DNA from: Chromobacterium haemolyticum DSM 19808
GTDB lineage: Bacteria > Pseudomonadota > Gammaproteobacteria > Burkholderiales > Chromobacteriaceae
Reading direction: 5' to 3'
DNA: 64,000 nt
Assembly (NCBI RefSeq): GCF_000711885.1
Contig: NZ_JONK01000001.1
Span: forward strand, 248,001-312,000
Part shown: positions 43,854 to 52,925 of the stretch, piece by piece
Layout of the letters: each line of letters starts with the position of its first letter
How positions within the stretch are numbered: the first letter of the stretch is position 1
Position numbers and translations under genes: made by a program
The notes under the pieces: model-generated
Database searches by the model: none
Seen by the model: the letters and a program-made list of their open reading frames with translations, nothing else
Told to the model about the DNA's origin: nothing

Positions 43854-45034
43854 GCCGCCTCCGCCAAGTCTGCCAGGCCCATCGCGCGCAGCATGGTGCG
43901 GAACTTGGCCGCGGTTTCAGCCAGTTCGCTTTCCGGCAGCGAGCCGGTGACGATGCCGGCGCCGGCGAACAGACGCAGCGTGCGCTCTGCGATTTCGGCG
44001 CAGCGGATGGTGACCGCCCATTCGCCGTCGCCGTTGCCGTCGCACCAGCCCACCATGCCGGTGAAGAAGCCGCGGTCGAAGGGTTCGATCTCGCGGATCA
44101 GCTTGCGGGCCGGGTCCGCCGGGAAGCCGCATACCGCCGGGGTGGGGTGCAGCGCGCGGGCCAACTCGAAGGAGCCCACGGTCGGGTCGATCAGTTCGCC
44201 GCTGATGCGGGTGGACAGGTGCCACATGGTGGCGGTAGACACCAGGGACGGGCCGGCCGGCACTTGCAGATTGCGGCAATACGGCGCCAAGGCCTCGACC
44301 ACGGCGTCGATCACCAGCTTGTGTTCGTACAAGTCCTTGCCGGATTCCAGCAGGGCGTCGGCGCGGCGGCGGTCTTCAGTCGGGTCCGGACTGCGCGCGG
44401 CGGAGCCGGCCAGCGGATTGGTGATCACTTGCCGGCCGTAGCGCGCCAGCAGCAGCTCAGGGCTGGCGCCCATCAGCGCCCGGCGCGGCGCGTCGTCCGC
44501 GCTCAGCTGCACCGCGAAGGTGTAGCCGTGCTGGTTCTGGCTGGCCAGATTGAGCAGCAATTGACGCTGATCTATGGCTTGTTGGGCGGAAAGCTCTAAG
44601 GTGCGCGACAGCACCACCTTATCCAGCGCGCCGCTGCCGATGCGGTCCAGCGCGTCGCTGACGCCTTGGCAGTAAGCGGCTGGCGCCGGCTGCGGGGTCA
44701 ATTGGCAATCGGCCTGCAAAGGTTGGCGCAGAGCGCTGCGTTGTTCCTGTTTCAGCGCGTCGGCGCGGCGCACGCGCCGCGGCACGAACAACCAGGGTTG
44801 TTGTTCCGGCATGAAGGGAATGGCGCCTACCACTACGGCCTGAGCCGGGTCCGGCTGGGAGGCCAGCGCGGCGGCAATGGCGGCGCTGGGGTCGGTTTCG
44901 GTGATCACTTGCTGGATGCCTTCAGCCAGGAGAGTGTGGCATGGCGAGGCGAAGAAGAAGGCGGAATCGGCCTGGTAGGCGGCCAACAGATTGTGTTTGC
45001 CGCTATAGGCTGGATCGAGTGAGGTTTGGTTCAT
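43850..45034 (-). CDS. entC: Isochorismate synthase
   Basis: A 394-residue chorismate-binding enzyme and the first step toward 2,3-DHB. Conserved pieces are [50 protein letters not shown] and the magnesium-site [18 protein letters not shown]. The start at 45034 has AGGAA eight bases upstream; six extra residues to 45052 are not supported. It is the promoter-proximal gene of entC-entE-entB-entA, all joined by ATGA overlaps. A Fur-box-like palindrome lies 64-82 bases upstream. Confidence 0.95.
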   Translation of the reverse strand: MNQTSLDPAYSGKHNLLAAYQADSAFFFASPCHTLLAEGIQQVITETDPSAAIAAALASQPDPAQAVVVGAIPFMPEQQPWLFVPRRVRRADALKQEQRSALRQPLQADCQLTPQPAPAAYCQGVSDALDRIGSGALDKVVLSRTLELSAQQAIDQRQLLLNLASQNQHGYTFAVQLSADDAPRRALMGASPELLLARYGRQVITNPLAGSAARSPDPTEDRRRADALLESGKDLYEHKLVIDAVVEALAPYCRNLQVPAGPSLVSTATMWHLSTRISGELIDPTVGSFELARALHPTPAVCGFPADPARKLIREIEPFDRGFFTGMVGWCDGNGDGEWAVTIRCAEIAERTLRLFAGAGIVTGSLPESELAETAAKFRTMLRAMGLADLAEAA

Positions 45035-45097
45035 CGCTGTTCCTGAGTCCACTGGGTAGGTGGGGGATGGCTCGTTTTGAGCGTCGATGGCGAATAT

Positions 45098-45116
45098 AAA
45101 TGATAATCGTTATCTA
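45098..45116 (-). promoter_or_regulatory. Fur box upstream of the entCEBA operon
   Basis: AAATGATAATCGTTATCTA contains GATAAT-C-GTTATC, a close match to the Fur consensus with only the central base unpaired. Iron repression of the operon follows from known siderophore regulation and is inferred. Confidence 0.85.
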
Positions 45117-45341
45117 TTGCAATACGGTGATATTACGCACAGATGATATTGATTTCACATTTTTGCTCTAGAACTTCGCAGGGGTAGAGGCTAGGTTTTG
45201 GGCGTCTTCGTTAATGTTTGCGCCTTTTTCTGTTGCTGCGCGGGGGCGGCGGGGATGCAAAGGGGCGCATGAAGTCAGGCAATGCGAAGGCGAAAGGCGG
45301 GGTCACATGCCGGGCGATTGGACTAATTTTGTTAAAAACGC

Positions 45342-45362
45342 AATTGACAATCATTCTCAATA
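45342..45362 (+). promoter_or_regulatory. Fur-box-like site upstream of the DAHP-synthase-like gene
   Basis: TGACAATCATTCTCA at 45345-45359 matches the 7-1-7 Fur pattern TGATAATCATTATCA at 13 of 15 positions. It lies about 63 bases before the ATG of the divergent gene. Confidence 0.7.
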
Positions 45363-45421
45363 AAAATATCGTAGCCGCCAATTGAACCGCTTGCATGGCA
45401 GGCGCAGGATGGAGAATGACA

Positions 45422-46267
45422 ATGTATTCCGAAGGCAGCGACAGCATGGACGGCGTTCCCGATAGTGCGCAGGCGGCGGAGCCGATGAGCTTGCGGCGTT
45501 TACCCTCGCCGCGCGAACTGATGGCCGACGCGATGGCGGACGATAGAGCGCGGGAGACGGTGACGCGCGGGCGCCGCGCGGCCCAAGCGGCATTGGCCGG
45601 AACCGGTTCGCGGCGTCTGCTGCTGTTGCGTTTGCCGCTGCCGGCCTTGTTGGAGCAGGCAGGGCAGTTGGCCGCGTGGCAGTTGCGAGAGGGGGGCTGG
45701 AGCGTGCTGGTCCAACCGCTTGCCGGCGCGACGACGGGACGCGGAAGGCAGGCGTTGTTGGAGCAAAGAAGGGTTTATTTGCAGTGCTTGGCCGCGGGCG
45801 TGCCCTTGGCGCATGTCTTGATTCAACTTAATGAGATGGCGTATCTGAGCGATCTGGTCAGCGCGGCGCTGCTGCCGCCAACCGTGATTGAGAGCCAGAT
45901 TCACCGCGAGCTGGCATCGGCTCTGCCTTGCCCGGTGCTGCTGGAGCCTGGCGACGCCGACAAGCTGCAGATCGCGCGCGACGCTCGCCAGGCGGTGGCC
46001 GCCAGCCATCGATTCCCGATGCTGTTGAGCGAGGGGCGGGTGGGGCTGGTGGAAAGCGCCGGCAATCCGGACGGCGCGGTGCTGTTGGGGCCGGGCATGG
46101 CGGCGGGAGACGCCCCGCACTTGCTGGCCTTCGACGACGCTCCCGAACGCGGCGAAGACTGGGCGCCGGCTTGCGGCGGCCTGACGCTGACCGCGTCCAG
46201 CGTGACGGCGGCCCAGCGGCGTTTCGAGCGCTGGAGAACGTCTGATCTGTTGGCTACGGCCGGCTGA
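45422..46267 (+). CDS. DAHP-synthase-like protein lacking catalytic residues (putative pseudoenzyme)
   Basis: A 281-residue protein whose best visible match is AroF/G/H-type DAHP synthase. ESQIHRELASALPCPV (157-172) parallels ESQVHRELASGLSCPV of AroG, and LPSPRELMADAMADDRARETV parallels its N-terminal segment. Key positions are changed: the GPCSIHD cysteine segment is RLPLPAL, EKPRTT is QPLAGATT, FKNGTDG is LEPGDAD, and DFSHANS is LTLTASS. The C-terminal metal-ligand region is absent (281 versus ~350 residues). GGAG precedes the ATG at 45422. It is divergent from entCEBA behind a Fur-like site. A regulatory or scaffold role, or decay, is inference. Confidence 0.72.
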   Translation: MYSEGSDSMDGVPDSAQAAEPMSLRRLPSPRELMADAMADDRARETVTRGRRAAQAALAGTGSRRLLLLRLPLPALLEQAGQLAAWQLREGGWSVLVQPLAGATTGRGRQALLEQRRVYLQCLAAGVPLAHVLIQLNEMAYLSDLVSAALLPPTVIESQIHRELASALPCPVLLEPGDADKLQIARDARQAVAASHRFPMLLSEGRVGLVESAGNPDGAVLLGPGMAAGDAPHLLAFDDAPERGEDWAPACGGLTLTASSVTAAQRRFERWRTSDLLATAG

Positions 46268-46268
46268 A

Positions 46269-46323
46269 CTTAGAGCTTGTTTACGATTTGGCCGATGCGG
46301 GCAGATCGTAAACAGGCGCTTAG
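46269..46323. repeat. Minimal 55-bp derivative of the dispersed element, copy I
   Basis: CTTAGAGCTTGTTTACGAT at the left and AGATCGTAAACAGG then CGCTTAG at the right are nearly all of the element, with only ~15 bases between them. The right CTTAG supplies the stop of the convergent diguanylate cyclase gene (46320-46322). It could fold as a terminator-like hairpin. Confidence 0.8.
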
Positions 46324-47225
46324 CGGCTACTGCTTAAACAATCGCGTCCACTGCCCTTGGCGTGGTAAAGCGCCTCATCGGCCCGCGCGTAGCAACTGGC
46401 GACGTCGTCGTCTGGCCGCAGTTCGGTCAGCCCGATCGAGCAGGTGTAGCCTAGTTCCGGCTTGGCCGCCAGCGGACGGTCCCGCCGCGCGGCGGCGAGA
46501 ATCCGTTCACAGCACTGTTCGGCTTCAAGCAGCGAGGTTTGCGGCAGCAAGAGCATGAATTCCTCGCCGCCCAAACGCCCAAAACCATCCCTTTGCCGTA
46601 GCTGAGCGCGCACGGTCTGGACGAAGCTGCAGATCACCTGATCGCCGGCTGGATGGCCCTCAAGGTCGTTGATGCGTTTGAAGTGGTCCAGGTCGAGGAT
46701 GGCGAGGCAGGCCGGCGCCGAGTGCTCACGCCTTTGCTGCAGCAATAGTTGGAGCAACTGCATCAAATGGGTGCGGTTGCTGATGCCGGTCATTGGATCG
46801 GTCTGGGCGGCGCGCAAGGCCACATCGCGGGCCTGGCGCAGCTCGCGTTTGTCGGCCCGCAGCTCGGTGATGTCGCTGGCTTGGCACAGCATCCAGCCGT
46901 CCGCGCTCATCGTTTCCGTCATCCACATCCATCGGCCGTCGCATAAATCAGCCTCGAAAGCGCGATAAGGCAGCTTGCCGCGGCGCGAACAGGCGGAGCG
47001 CAACCAAGCTTCGATATCGTCGGTCTCTATCCGCGAGCCTTGTTTTTGCTGGTAGTTCCGTCGCATCAGTTCCGCCCAGCTCAGGCACTCCTCCTGCGTC
47101 AGGAAGAAGCTTTGTCGAAAGGCGGTGTTGGCGTAGCGCAGCATGTCGTGCCGGTCGAACAGCGCGACAAGAGCCGCGCTGTTGTCCAGCATGGCAAGCA
47201 GTGTGATGCAGAGGGCGTCCGTCAT
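46320..47225 (-). CDS. PAS-GGDEF diguanylate cyclase
   Basis: A 301-residue cytoplasmic protein. Residues ~10-120 form a PAS-like sensor (SAALVALFDRHDMLRYANTAF, ending in QASDITEL). A short helix connects to a GGDEF domain at about 135-300. The active-site loop reads RLGGEEFMLLLP, the active GGEEF form. RQRD lies exactly five residues before it, so the product-inhibition I-site is present. Synthesis of cyclic di-GMP is therefore expected. No transmembrane segment is present. The ribosome binding site is weak. Confidence 0.9.
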   Translation of the reverse strand: MTDALCITLLAMLDNSAALVALFDRHDMLRYANTAFRQSFFLTQEECLSWAELMRRNYQQKQGSRIETDDIEAWLRSACSRRGKLPYRAFEADLCDGRWMWMTETMSADGWMLCQASDITELRADKRELRQARDVALRAAQTDPMTGISNRTHLMQLLQLLLQQRREHSAPACLAILDLDHFKRINDLEGHPAGDQVICSFVQTVRAQLRQRDGFGRLGGEEFMLLLPQTSLLEAEQCCERILAAARRDRPLAAKPELGYTCSIGLTELRPDDDVASCYARADEALYHAKGSGRDCLSSSR

Positions 47226-47300
47226 GGAGGTGGGCTACTCAAGCGTGTTTCAGTGAGTATCGTACCCGGTTGCCGTGCTTGCCAAGGCGCATGCTGCGCG

Positions 47301-48638
47301 TCACAACATGGTGAAGGCCGCCATGCCCACCAGCGCGCCGGTGGTGCCCAGTATCGTCTCCATCAGCGACCAGGTTTTCAGAGTCTGAGCCTCGTTGGCG
47401 CCGGTGAATTTACCGAATAGCCAGAAGCCGGAGTCGTTGACGTGGCTGAGCACGATGGAGCCGCCGGCGATACAGATGGACAGCGCGGCCAGCTGCGCGC
47501 CGGACAAGCCCATGGTCTCGATGGCCGGCAGCACCAGTCCCACCGTGGTCAGGCAGGCGACAGTGGCGGATCCTTGAATGATTCTGACCGCGGCCGCCAG
47601 CGCGAAGCAGGCGACGGCGATGGGCAGGCCGGCGCCGATCAGCGCGTTGCCCAGCGCCGGCCCCACGCCGGAATCCACCAGTACCTGTTTGAATACCCCG
47701 CCGGCGCCGGTCACCAGCAGAATGATGCCGGCCGGTTGCAGCGCGGCGCTGCAGATGCGCATGACCTGTTCCGCCTCCATGCCGCGACGGACAGCCAGGC
47801 CATAAATGGCGATCAGGCAGGCGGCCAGGATGGCGCTGAACGGATGGCCGATGAACTGCAGCCAATGGAAGACGGTCGAGCCCGGCGTCGCCAGATGGCT
47901 GCCCAGGGTTTTGCAGGCCACCATGACCAGCGGAAACAGCACCAACGTCAGGCTGAAGGCGAAGGAGGGCATGCGGTCGCGCTCCAGCGTCGGCTCACTG
48001 ATGTCGTCCGGCAGGGCCAGGCTGACGTGCCGGCTGATGAAACTGCCGAACAGCGGGCCGGCCAGCAACATGCCGGGAATCGCCGCGGCCAGCCCGATGA
48101 CGATCATCCAGCCGAAGTCCGCCTGCATCTGCGAGGCCAGCAGCATGGGGGTGGGGCCGGGCAGCAGGAAGGCCGCCGAGGCGGCCACGCCGGCGAACAG
48201 CGGCACGGCCAGCTTGACCACATTGCCGCCGGTGCGGCGAGCCACTGCGAACACCACGCCGATCAGCAGCACAATGGCGACGTCGAAGAACAGCGGCAGC
48301 GCGCAGACCAGCCCGGCCACGCCCAGCGCGTAATGCGCGCGCCGTTCGCCAAAGCTGCTCAAGAGCCGGCCGGCGATCTGATCGAGCGCTCCGGTTTCAT
48401 GCAGTATCTTGCCGAACATCGCGCCCAGGGCCACCACCACGGCGAGGAAGCCTAGGGTTCCTGCCATGCCTTTTTGCATGGTGTCGGCGATTTTTTCCAC
48501 CGGCATGCCTGAGGCCACGCCGGCCACGATCGAGACCAGCATCAACGCGATGAACGCATGCAAGCGAGCCTTCATCACCAGCAACAACAACAGGGCAACC
48601 GAGCCCAGCGCGGTCAATACGAGGGTTGCAATGGACAT
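47301..48638 (-). CDS. gntT: Gluconate permease, GntP family
   Basis: A 445-residue polytopic inner-membrane gluconate:proton symporter with about 12-14 hydrophobic segments. Family blocks are FFDVAIVLLIGVVFAVARRTG, LLPGPTPMLLASQMQADFGW and the C-terminal LSHVNDSGFWLFGKF. AGGAG lies inside the end of gntK, and the ATG comes one base after the gntK stop, so kinase and permease are co-expressed. Confidence 0.94.
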   Translation of the reverse strand: MSIATLVLTALGSVALLLLLVMKARLHAFIALMLVSIVAGVASGMPVEKIADTMQKGMAGTLGFLAVVVALGAMFGKILHETGALDQIAGRLLSSFGERRAHYALGVAGLVCALPLFFDVAIVLLIGVVFAVARRTGGNVVKLAVPLFAGVAASAAFLLPGPTPMLLASQMQADFGWMIVIGLAAAIPGMLLAGPLFGSFISRHVSLALPDDISEPTLERDRMPSFAFSLTLVLFPLVMVACKTLGSHLATPGSTVFHWLQFIGHPFSAILAACLIAIYGLAVRRGMEAEQVMRICSAALQPAGIILLVTGAGGVFKQVLVDSGVGPALGNALIGAGLPIAVACFALAAAVRIIQGSATVACLTTVGLVLPAIETMGLSGAQLAALSICIAGGSIVLSHVNDSGFWLFGKFTGANEAQTLKTWSLMETILGTTGALVGMAAFTML

Positions 48639-48639
48639 G

Positions 48640-49167
48640 TCAGCGCTCCTGGCGGGACTGGATCAGGCGCATCGCGTCGGCGACGACGTTGTTCAGCTCG
48701 GGGCGGATGTCCAGAGTATGGACATCGGTTTCGTCCGGCCCGGGTTCCTCTAGCGCGGCAAATTGCGAGGCCAGCATATCGGCCTTTTGAAAATGGCCTT
48801 GCCGGGCTTGCAGCCGTTGCAGGATCAGGTCGAAATCGCCTTTCAAGTAAAGGAAGGACAACTGCGGGTTGCCGGCGCGCAGCTGGTCGCGGTAACGCCG
48901 TTTCAGCGCGGAGCACACGATGATGGACAGCGCGTTGCTGCGTTGCATGGCGTAGGCGGCGTCGCTGAGCGCGCTGAGCCAGGGGTGGCGATCGGCGTCA
49001 TCCAGCGGCGTTCCTGCGGCCATTTTGTCGATATTGGCGCGAGGATGCAGGAAGTCTCCGTCCAGTACGGCGCATGTCAGGCGCTGGGACAGTTGCGCGG
49101 CGAGCGCGGATTTGCCGCAGCCGGAAACGCCCATCAGCACGTAAACCTGATGTGGTGTGGAATTCAT
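48640..49167 (-). CDS. gntK: Gluconokinase
   Basis: A 175-residue P-loop kinase that makes 6-phosphogluconate from gluconate. Walker A is LMGVSGCGKSALA (residues 11-23). DGDFLHPRANIDKMAAGTPLDD is the substrate-site block of GntK, and VCSALKRRYRDQLR is the conserved lid region. The ATG at 49167 has GGAG upstream; the 67-residue extension in the longer ORF is not protein-like. A perfect GntR-type operator lies 48 bases upstream. Confidence 0.94.
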   Translation of the reverse strand: MNSTPHQVYVLMGVSGCGKSALAAQLSQRLTCAVLDGDFLHPRANIDKMAAGTPLDDADRHPWLSALSDAAYAMQRSNALSIIVCSALKRRYRDQLRAGNPQLSFLYLKGDFDLILQRLQARQGHFQKADMLASQFAALEEPGPDETDVHTLDIRPELNNVVADAMRLIQSRQER

Positions 49168-49214
49168 GAAGCCACTCCAATGAGTTGTCGAATTGTTTGA
49201 AGGCGGATCGTGAT

Positions 49215-49228
49215 TGTTACCGGTAACA
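49215..49228 (-). promoter_or_regulatory. GntR operator upstream of gntK
   Basis: TGTTACCGGTAACA is a perfect 14-bp palindrome matching the operator core known for LacI-type gluconate repressors (ATGTTACCGGTAACAT). It lies between gntR and gntK. Confidence 0.85.
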
Positions 49229-49372
49229 TTACGCCGATAACAATATGTCGGCTTTGCAAGGCGCAGGCAAGCGTTTTGAGCGCCGGCCTTGACTTGGCTG
49301 CGGCGCTTTGAGGGTTTTGTCTTGATAAATAAAGGTTTTTTTGAGGGGAGGGTGTCGTATTCCGGCACTGGC

Positions 49373-50374
49373 CTAGACGCTGCCGCCCAGGCTTAGGGTG
49401 TAACCCAAGTCAATGACGGGATCGGTGTAACGCTGGCCGTGGATACGGCCTAGCAAGCGTTGCGCCGCCAGCCGGCCAATCGCTTCGCGCGGCGTGACCA
49501 CGCTGGCCAGCCGCGGATGCAAGGCGGAGCCGATATCCAAGGCGTTGAAGCCGGCGACGGCAATACGCTGCGGCACGGCCATGCCCATGGCCTGGGCTTC
49601 CAGCAAGGCGCCGGCGGCGATGTCGTCGTTGGTGCAGAACACGCCGTCCAGGTCCGGCGCGGCGGCCATGGCTTGGCGCAACATCTCGCCGCCTAGCTGA
49701 AAGCTGGAGTGTTGCTCTGTCTGTATCTCCAGCGGAACCAGTCCGGCTTGTTCCATCGCCGCCCGGTAGCCGGCGGCGCGCAGCCGGGTGCGGCGGTCGA
49801 GGCGGGCGGCCAGGTAGACGATGCGCCGCTTGCCCCGCGCGATCATGGTCCGGGTCATGTCTTCGGCGGCGGCCTGGTGGTCCAGGCCCACGGCCAGGTC
49901 TATGGGCTGGGACGGCAGTTCCATCACCTCCACCACCGGAATCGCCGCCACTTGCAACATGCGCAAGGTGCGTTCGGAGTGGATGGTTTCGCACAGGATC
50001 AACCCATCCACCTGGAAAGACAGCAACTGCTCCACTTGCCGGGTTTCTTGTTCGACGTCGTAGCAGTAATGACCATACAGCGTATGGTAACCGGCTTCCC
50101 GAGTCACGGACTCGACGCCGTGAACCAGGTTGGAGAACACCTGGTTGGACATCGACGGCAACAACACGCCGATGGCGCGGCTCTTGGCCCGGGCCAGCAG
50201 GTCCGGCACCCGGTTTGGGATATAGCCCAATTGCTCCATCGCGCTGGAGATGCGCTGGCCGGTGGCGTCCGATACCAGGCTGGCGTTGCGCAAGTAACGG
50301 CTGACCGTCATTTTGGAAGTGCCTACCCGGTCTGCGATGTCCTGCAGCGACGGGCGCCTCGGCTTATCGCTCAT
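49373..50374 (-). CDS. gntR: Gluconate-utilisation repressor, LacI family
   Basis: A 333-residue LacI/GalR regulator. The DNA-binding HTH with hinge is at 9-58 (SLQDIADRVGTSKMTVSRYLRN, then GYIPNRVPDLLA). The ligand domain includes AIGVLLPSMSNQVFSNLVHG and GVFCTNDDIAAGALLEA. It is similar to E. coli GntR and lies directly upstream of gntK-gntT on the same strand. The palindromic site between the genes supports a local regulatory role. The ribosome binding site is weak. Confidence 0.92.
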   Translation of the reverse strand: MSDKPRRPSLQDIADRVGTSKMTVSRYLRNASLVSDATGQRISSAMEQLGYIPNRVPDLLARAKSRAIGVLLPSMSNQVFSNLVHGVESVTREAGYHTLYGHYCYDVEQETRQVEQLLSFQVDGLILCETIHSERTLRMLQVAAIPVVEVMELPSQPIDLAVGLDHQAAAEDMTRTMIARGKRRIVYLAARLDRRTRLRAAGYRAAMEQAGLVPLEIQTEQHSSFQLGGEMLRQAMAAAPDLDGVFCTNDDIAAGALLEAQAMGMAVPQRIAVAGFNALDIGSALHPRLASVVTPREAIGRLAAQRLLGRIHGQRYTDPVIDLGYTLSLGGSV

Positions 50375-50593
50375 GGCGCGGGTCCGGCGAGGCGGAAGCG
50401 GCGGCTTCCAGTGATAGGGCGAACGGCGCGAAACAGGTCATGCGGACATCGGCTCCCATGGCGGCGTGGTAAGTCAGGCAAGCCGCGATTGTAGACCGAT
50501 TTCCGTCAAATGAGCTATGGCTAGTGGATGGCTGTGACCGTGGATCTCAGTTTTTTGGCATAAAAGCGCGCTTCGTCGCCGACGTCGCGAGGT

Positions 50594-52060
50594 TTAATCA
50601 GCCGGCAAGCCCAATAAGCGACGCAGATTGTTGATCACCTGCTGACGTTTTGCCTGCTCTTGCTGGTAGTCGCGGTCGGCGGCGGCGATGTCCGCCGAGC
50701 AGTGTGGGCAACAGGTTTCGTCGGGGTGGATGTATTGCTGGCATTGCCGGCACAGCGCCAGCTTGGCCGGCGGCTTGCCTTCGCGCGGCGCGGTTTTGCC
50801 CTTGTTTTTCCAAGTCAGCGCGATGACTTGGCCGCTGCGGCTGATTCGGCTGACTTCCTGGCCGCTGGCGATGTCTTCGGTGATCAAGTCGAATCGTCCA
50901 ACGGCGAAGGAGGCGGGCGCGGCGTCCTGTAGTTTGACGATGCGCTCGCGCAGGCCCTGTTTTTCCAGCTCCAGCGCGCGGTAATGACAGTAGGGGTTGT
51001 TGCCGGGCTTGCCCAGCAGGGAGTGGGAGGTCCAGGTGCACCCGCCACGGCAGATGTCGTTGTAGTAGCAGCCGCGGCAATAGCCCCATAGATCCTCCAC
51101 CGAGCGCAGGCGGCCAAAGTGGATGCCCTCGCTGTGGTGCCAGATGTCGTCCAGGCTCATATCGCGAACATTGCCGCCGGAAAAGCCGACGGTGGCCAGC
51201 GATGGACAGCCCTTGACGGTGCCGTCCGCCTCCAGCGCCAGCACGGTCTGGCCGGCGGCGCAGCCGCTCCAGTGAACCCGCTCGTCGCCAAATCCGCGCC
51301 ACAGGCGCTCGTACGGGCCGTAGTATCCGATATTGTTGCCCACATTCATCAGCAGGCCGCGCTCCACGCCTTCGCGGTAAAGCCGCGCCAGCAAGGGCAT
51401 CAGTTCCAGCAGTTGGTAGGGTTGCAGCAGCAGCTCGTCATTGTCCACCGCATTGCCCATCGCCACCGTCAACTGGATCTGCCAGTGGGTGGCGCCCAGT
51501 TCGATGATCTGGTCCATCAGCGCCGGCAAGTCCGGCATGGTGGCCGCGCCGATCTGGGTATTGACGCTGACGGCGAGGCCGGCCGCCTTGGCGCGGCGCA
51601 AGGCGTCCACCGCCTTGTCGAAAGCGCCCGGCACATTGCGCACCTTGTCGTGCAAGGGCGCAAGGCCGTCCAGCGATACGCCGACGCCGTTGAGGCCGGC
51701 GTCTATCGCCTGTTGCAGGCGAGCCGGGTTCAGATTTCGGCCGCCGGTCTGGATCGCGCAATACATCCCGTGGCCGCGGATGGCGCGGATCAATTGGGTC
51801 CAGTCCTTGCGCAGATAGGCTTCGCCGCCGATCAGGGTGATCTCGCGCGTGCCCAGCGCCGCCAGCGCGTTTATGACCTCCAGGCATTCGGCGGTGGACA
51901 GCTCGTTGGGGCGGCGGTGGCCGGCGCGGGAGCCGCAGTGCAGGCATTTCAGGTCGCAGGCCAGCGTGATTTCCCAAACCACGTGCACCGGGACGTAACG
52001 CTTGAAGTCTTCGTCGTCCAGATAACGGGCGGGACGGACGGTGGGGCGGTCATCGAGCAT
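50594..52060 (-). CDS. Radical SAM/SPASM maturase associated with DUF1842/DUF1843 proteins
   Basis: A 488-residue radical SAM enzyme. The [4Fe-4S] site is CX3CX2C at C35, C39 and C42 (TLACDLKCLHCGSRAG), and GGEAYLRKD follows. The SPASM domain has C267, C285, C328, C331, C337, C341 and C358 for auxiliary clusters. The last ~55 residues add a four-cysteine zinc-ribbon-like module (C437, C440, C450/451, C454). It resembles the family I recall as the GDL-motif peptide-associated maturase. Upstream on the same strand are three proteins sharing a GDL/GNL-containing tail, its likely substrates. A repeat element separates them. AAGGA precedes the ATG. Confidence 0.88.
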   Translation of the reverse strand: MLDDRPTVRPARYLDDEDFKRYVPVHVVWEITLACDLKCLHCGSRAGHRRPNELSTAECLEVINALAALGTREITLIGGEAYLRKDWTQLIRAIRGHGMYCAIQTGGRNLNPARLQQAIDAGLNGVGVSLDGLAPLHDKVRNVPGAFDKAVDALRRAKAAGLAVSVNTQIGAATMPDLPALMDQIIELGATHWQIQLTVAMGNAVDNDELLLQPYQLLELMPLLARLYREGVERGLLMNVGNNIGYYGPYERLWRGFGDERVHWSGCAAGQTVLALEADGTVKGCPSLATVGFSGGNVRDMSLDDIWHHSEGIHFGRLRSVEDLWGYCRGCYYNDICRGGCTWTSHSLLGKPGNNPYCHYRALELEKQGLRERIVKLQDAAPASFAVGRFDLITEDIASGQEVSRISRSGQVIALTWKNKGKTAPREGKPPAKLALCRQCQQYIHPDETCCPHCSADIAAADRDYQQEQAKRQQVINNLRRLLGLPAD

Positions 52061-52119
52061 GAGCGGGTCCTTGGAAGGGGGCGAGGAGCGTCCGCTGGAC
52101 GCCCCTGGACTTTGAGCTG

Positions 52120-52270
52120 CTTAGAACCTGTTTACGATCTGCTACGCGTGGTGAAACGTGGTTCGGCGAGTGCAACTTCAAAATGCTCATGTACCGTGTG
52201 TACACGCCGCTTGCTCAGCCGTTTTCGCCTTGCCTCACCTTGGCTCGCGAGATCGTAAACACGTTCTTAG
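52120..52270. repeat. Dispersed type-A repeat element, copy J
   Basis: A complete 151-bp copy from CTTAGAACCTGTTTACGATC to AGATCGTAAACACG then TTCTTAG. It has the standard core (AAAATGCTCATGTACCGTG, TTGCTCAGCCG). It lies between the radical SAM gene and the DUF1842/1843 gene, whose TAA stop (52267-52269) is inside the right CTTAG. Confidence 0.88.
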
Positions 52271-52283
52271 CGTGCGGCGCCGT

Positions 52284-52886
52284 TCAATGCCGGCCTTCTA
52301 GGCGGGCGATTTCCGCATGCAGCTGCTTCAGCGCGGCTTCGATATTGTCGTGCTGCTTCAACTGTTCTTCCGCCTGAATGGCCAGCGACTTCATCTGCGC
52401 CAGATTGTCGCTGGAGCGGGATTGCTGAAGCGCAGCGGCGTAGAGCGGAATGGGGTGGGGGTAGGGCTTGCTGCCGGAGCGCGGCTCCGGATGCACGGCC
52501 GGGGCCTCGGTCACGATGGCGTGCGCCACGGTGTGCCAAGCGTTCTGGTAGAAGAAGCGGTAGCTGGCGTGGCCGTCCTTCCAGTTCTGGTCGAGAATGC
52601 CTTGCAAGTGGAAGGTTTCGGCGATCTGACTGTTGGGAGAGCTGGGGCTGCCGTCCAGCGACAGCACGATGTGGTGCTCGGCGGACGGGTCCAGTTTGGC
52701 TTGGCTGTAATGGCCCCAGACATTGGCCTGGAATTGCAGCGGCGGGCTGACGCTTTGGAAAATGCTGGCGTGGCCGCTGACCTTTTTCTGCGGCGTGTTG
52801 ACCAGCAGGTCCAGGGTCAGGACCGGTGCGCCCAGCACCGGGGCGGAAACGATGTAACGGGTATGGAACAATCCTGTTGCTGACAT
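52284..52886 (-). CDS. DUF1842/DUF1843-like protein, degenerate-tail paralogue
   Basis: A 200-residue soluble protein; the CDS is open to the start and its stop lies at 52284-52286. Residues ~1-130 are a beta-rich DUF1842-like domain (LTLDLLVNTPQKKVSGHASI). Residues ~148-198 match the DUF1843 tail of its two paralogues: PLYAAALQQSRSSDNLAQMKS, then EAALKQLHAEIARLEGR. The GDL triplet of the neighbour is DNL here. AAGGAG lies eight bases before the ATG. It is possibly a substrate, or a former substrate, of the radical SAM enzyme. Confidence 0.8.
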   Translation of the reverse strand: MSATGLFHTRYIVSAPVLGAPVLTLDLLVNTPQKKVSGHASIFQSVSPPLQFQANVWGHYSQAKLDPSAEHHIVLSLDGSPSSPNSQIAETFHLQGILDQNWKDGHASYRFFYQNAWHTVAHAIVTEAPAVHPEPRSGSKPYPHPIPLYAAALQQSRSSDNLAQMKSLAIQAEEQLKQHDNIEAALKQLHAEIARLEGRH

Positions 52887-52925
52887 GGAGCACTCCTTGG
52901 CGGATGGGGGAGAGACGGCGCTAGC

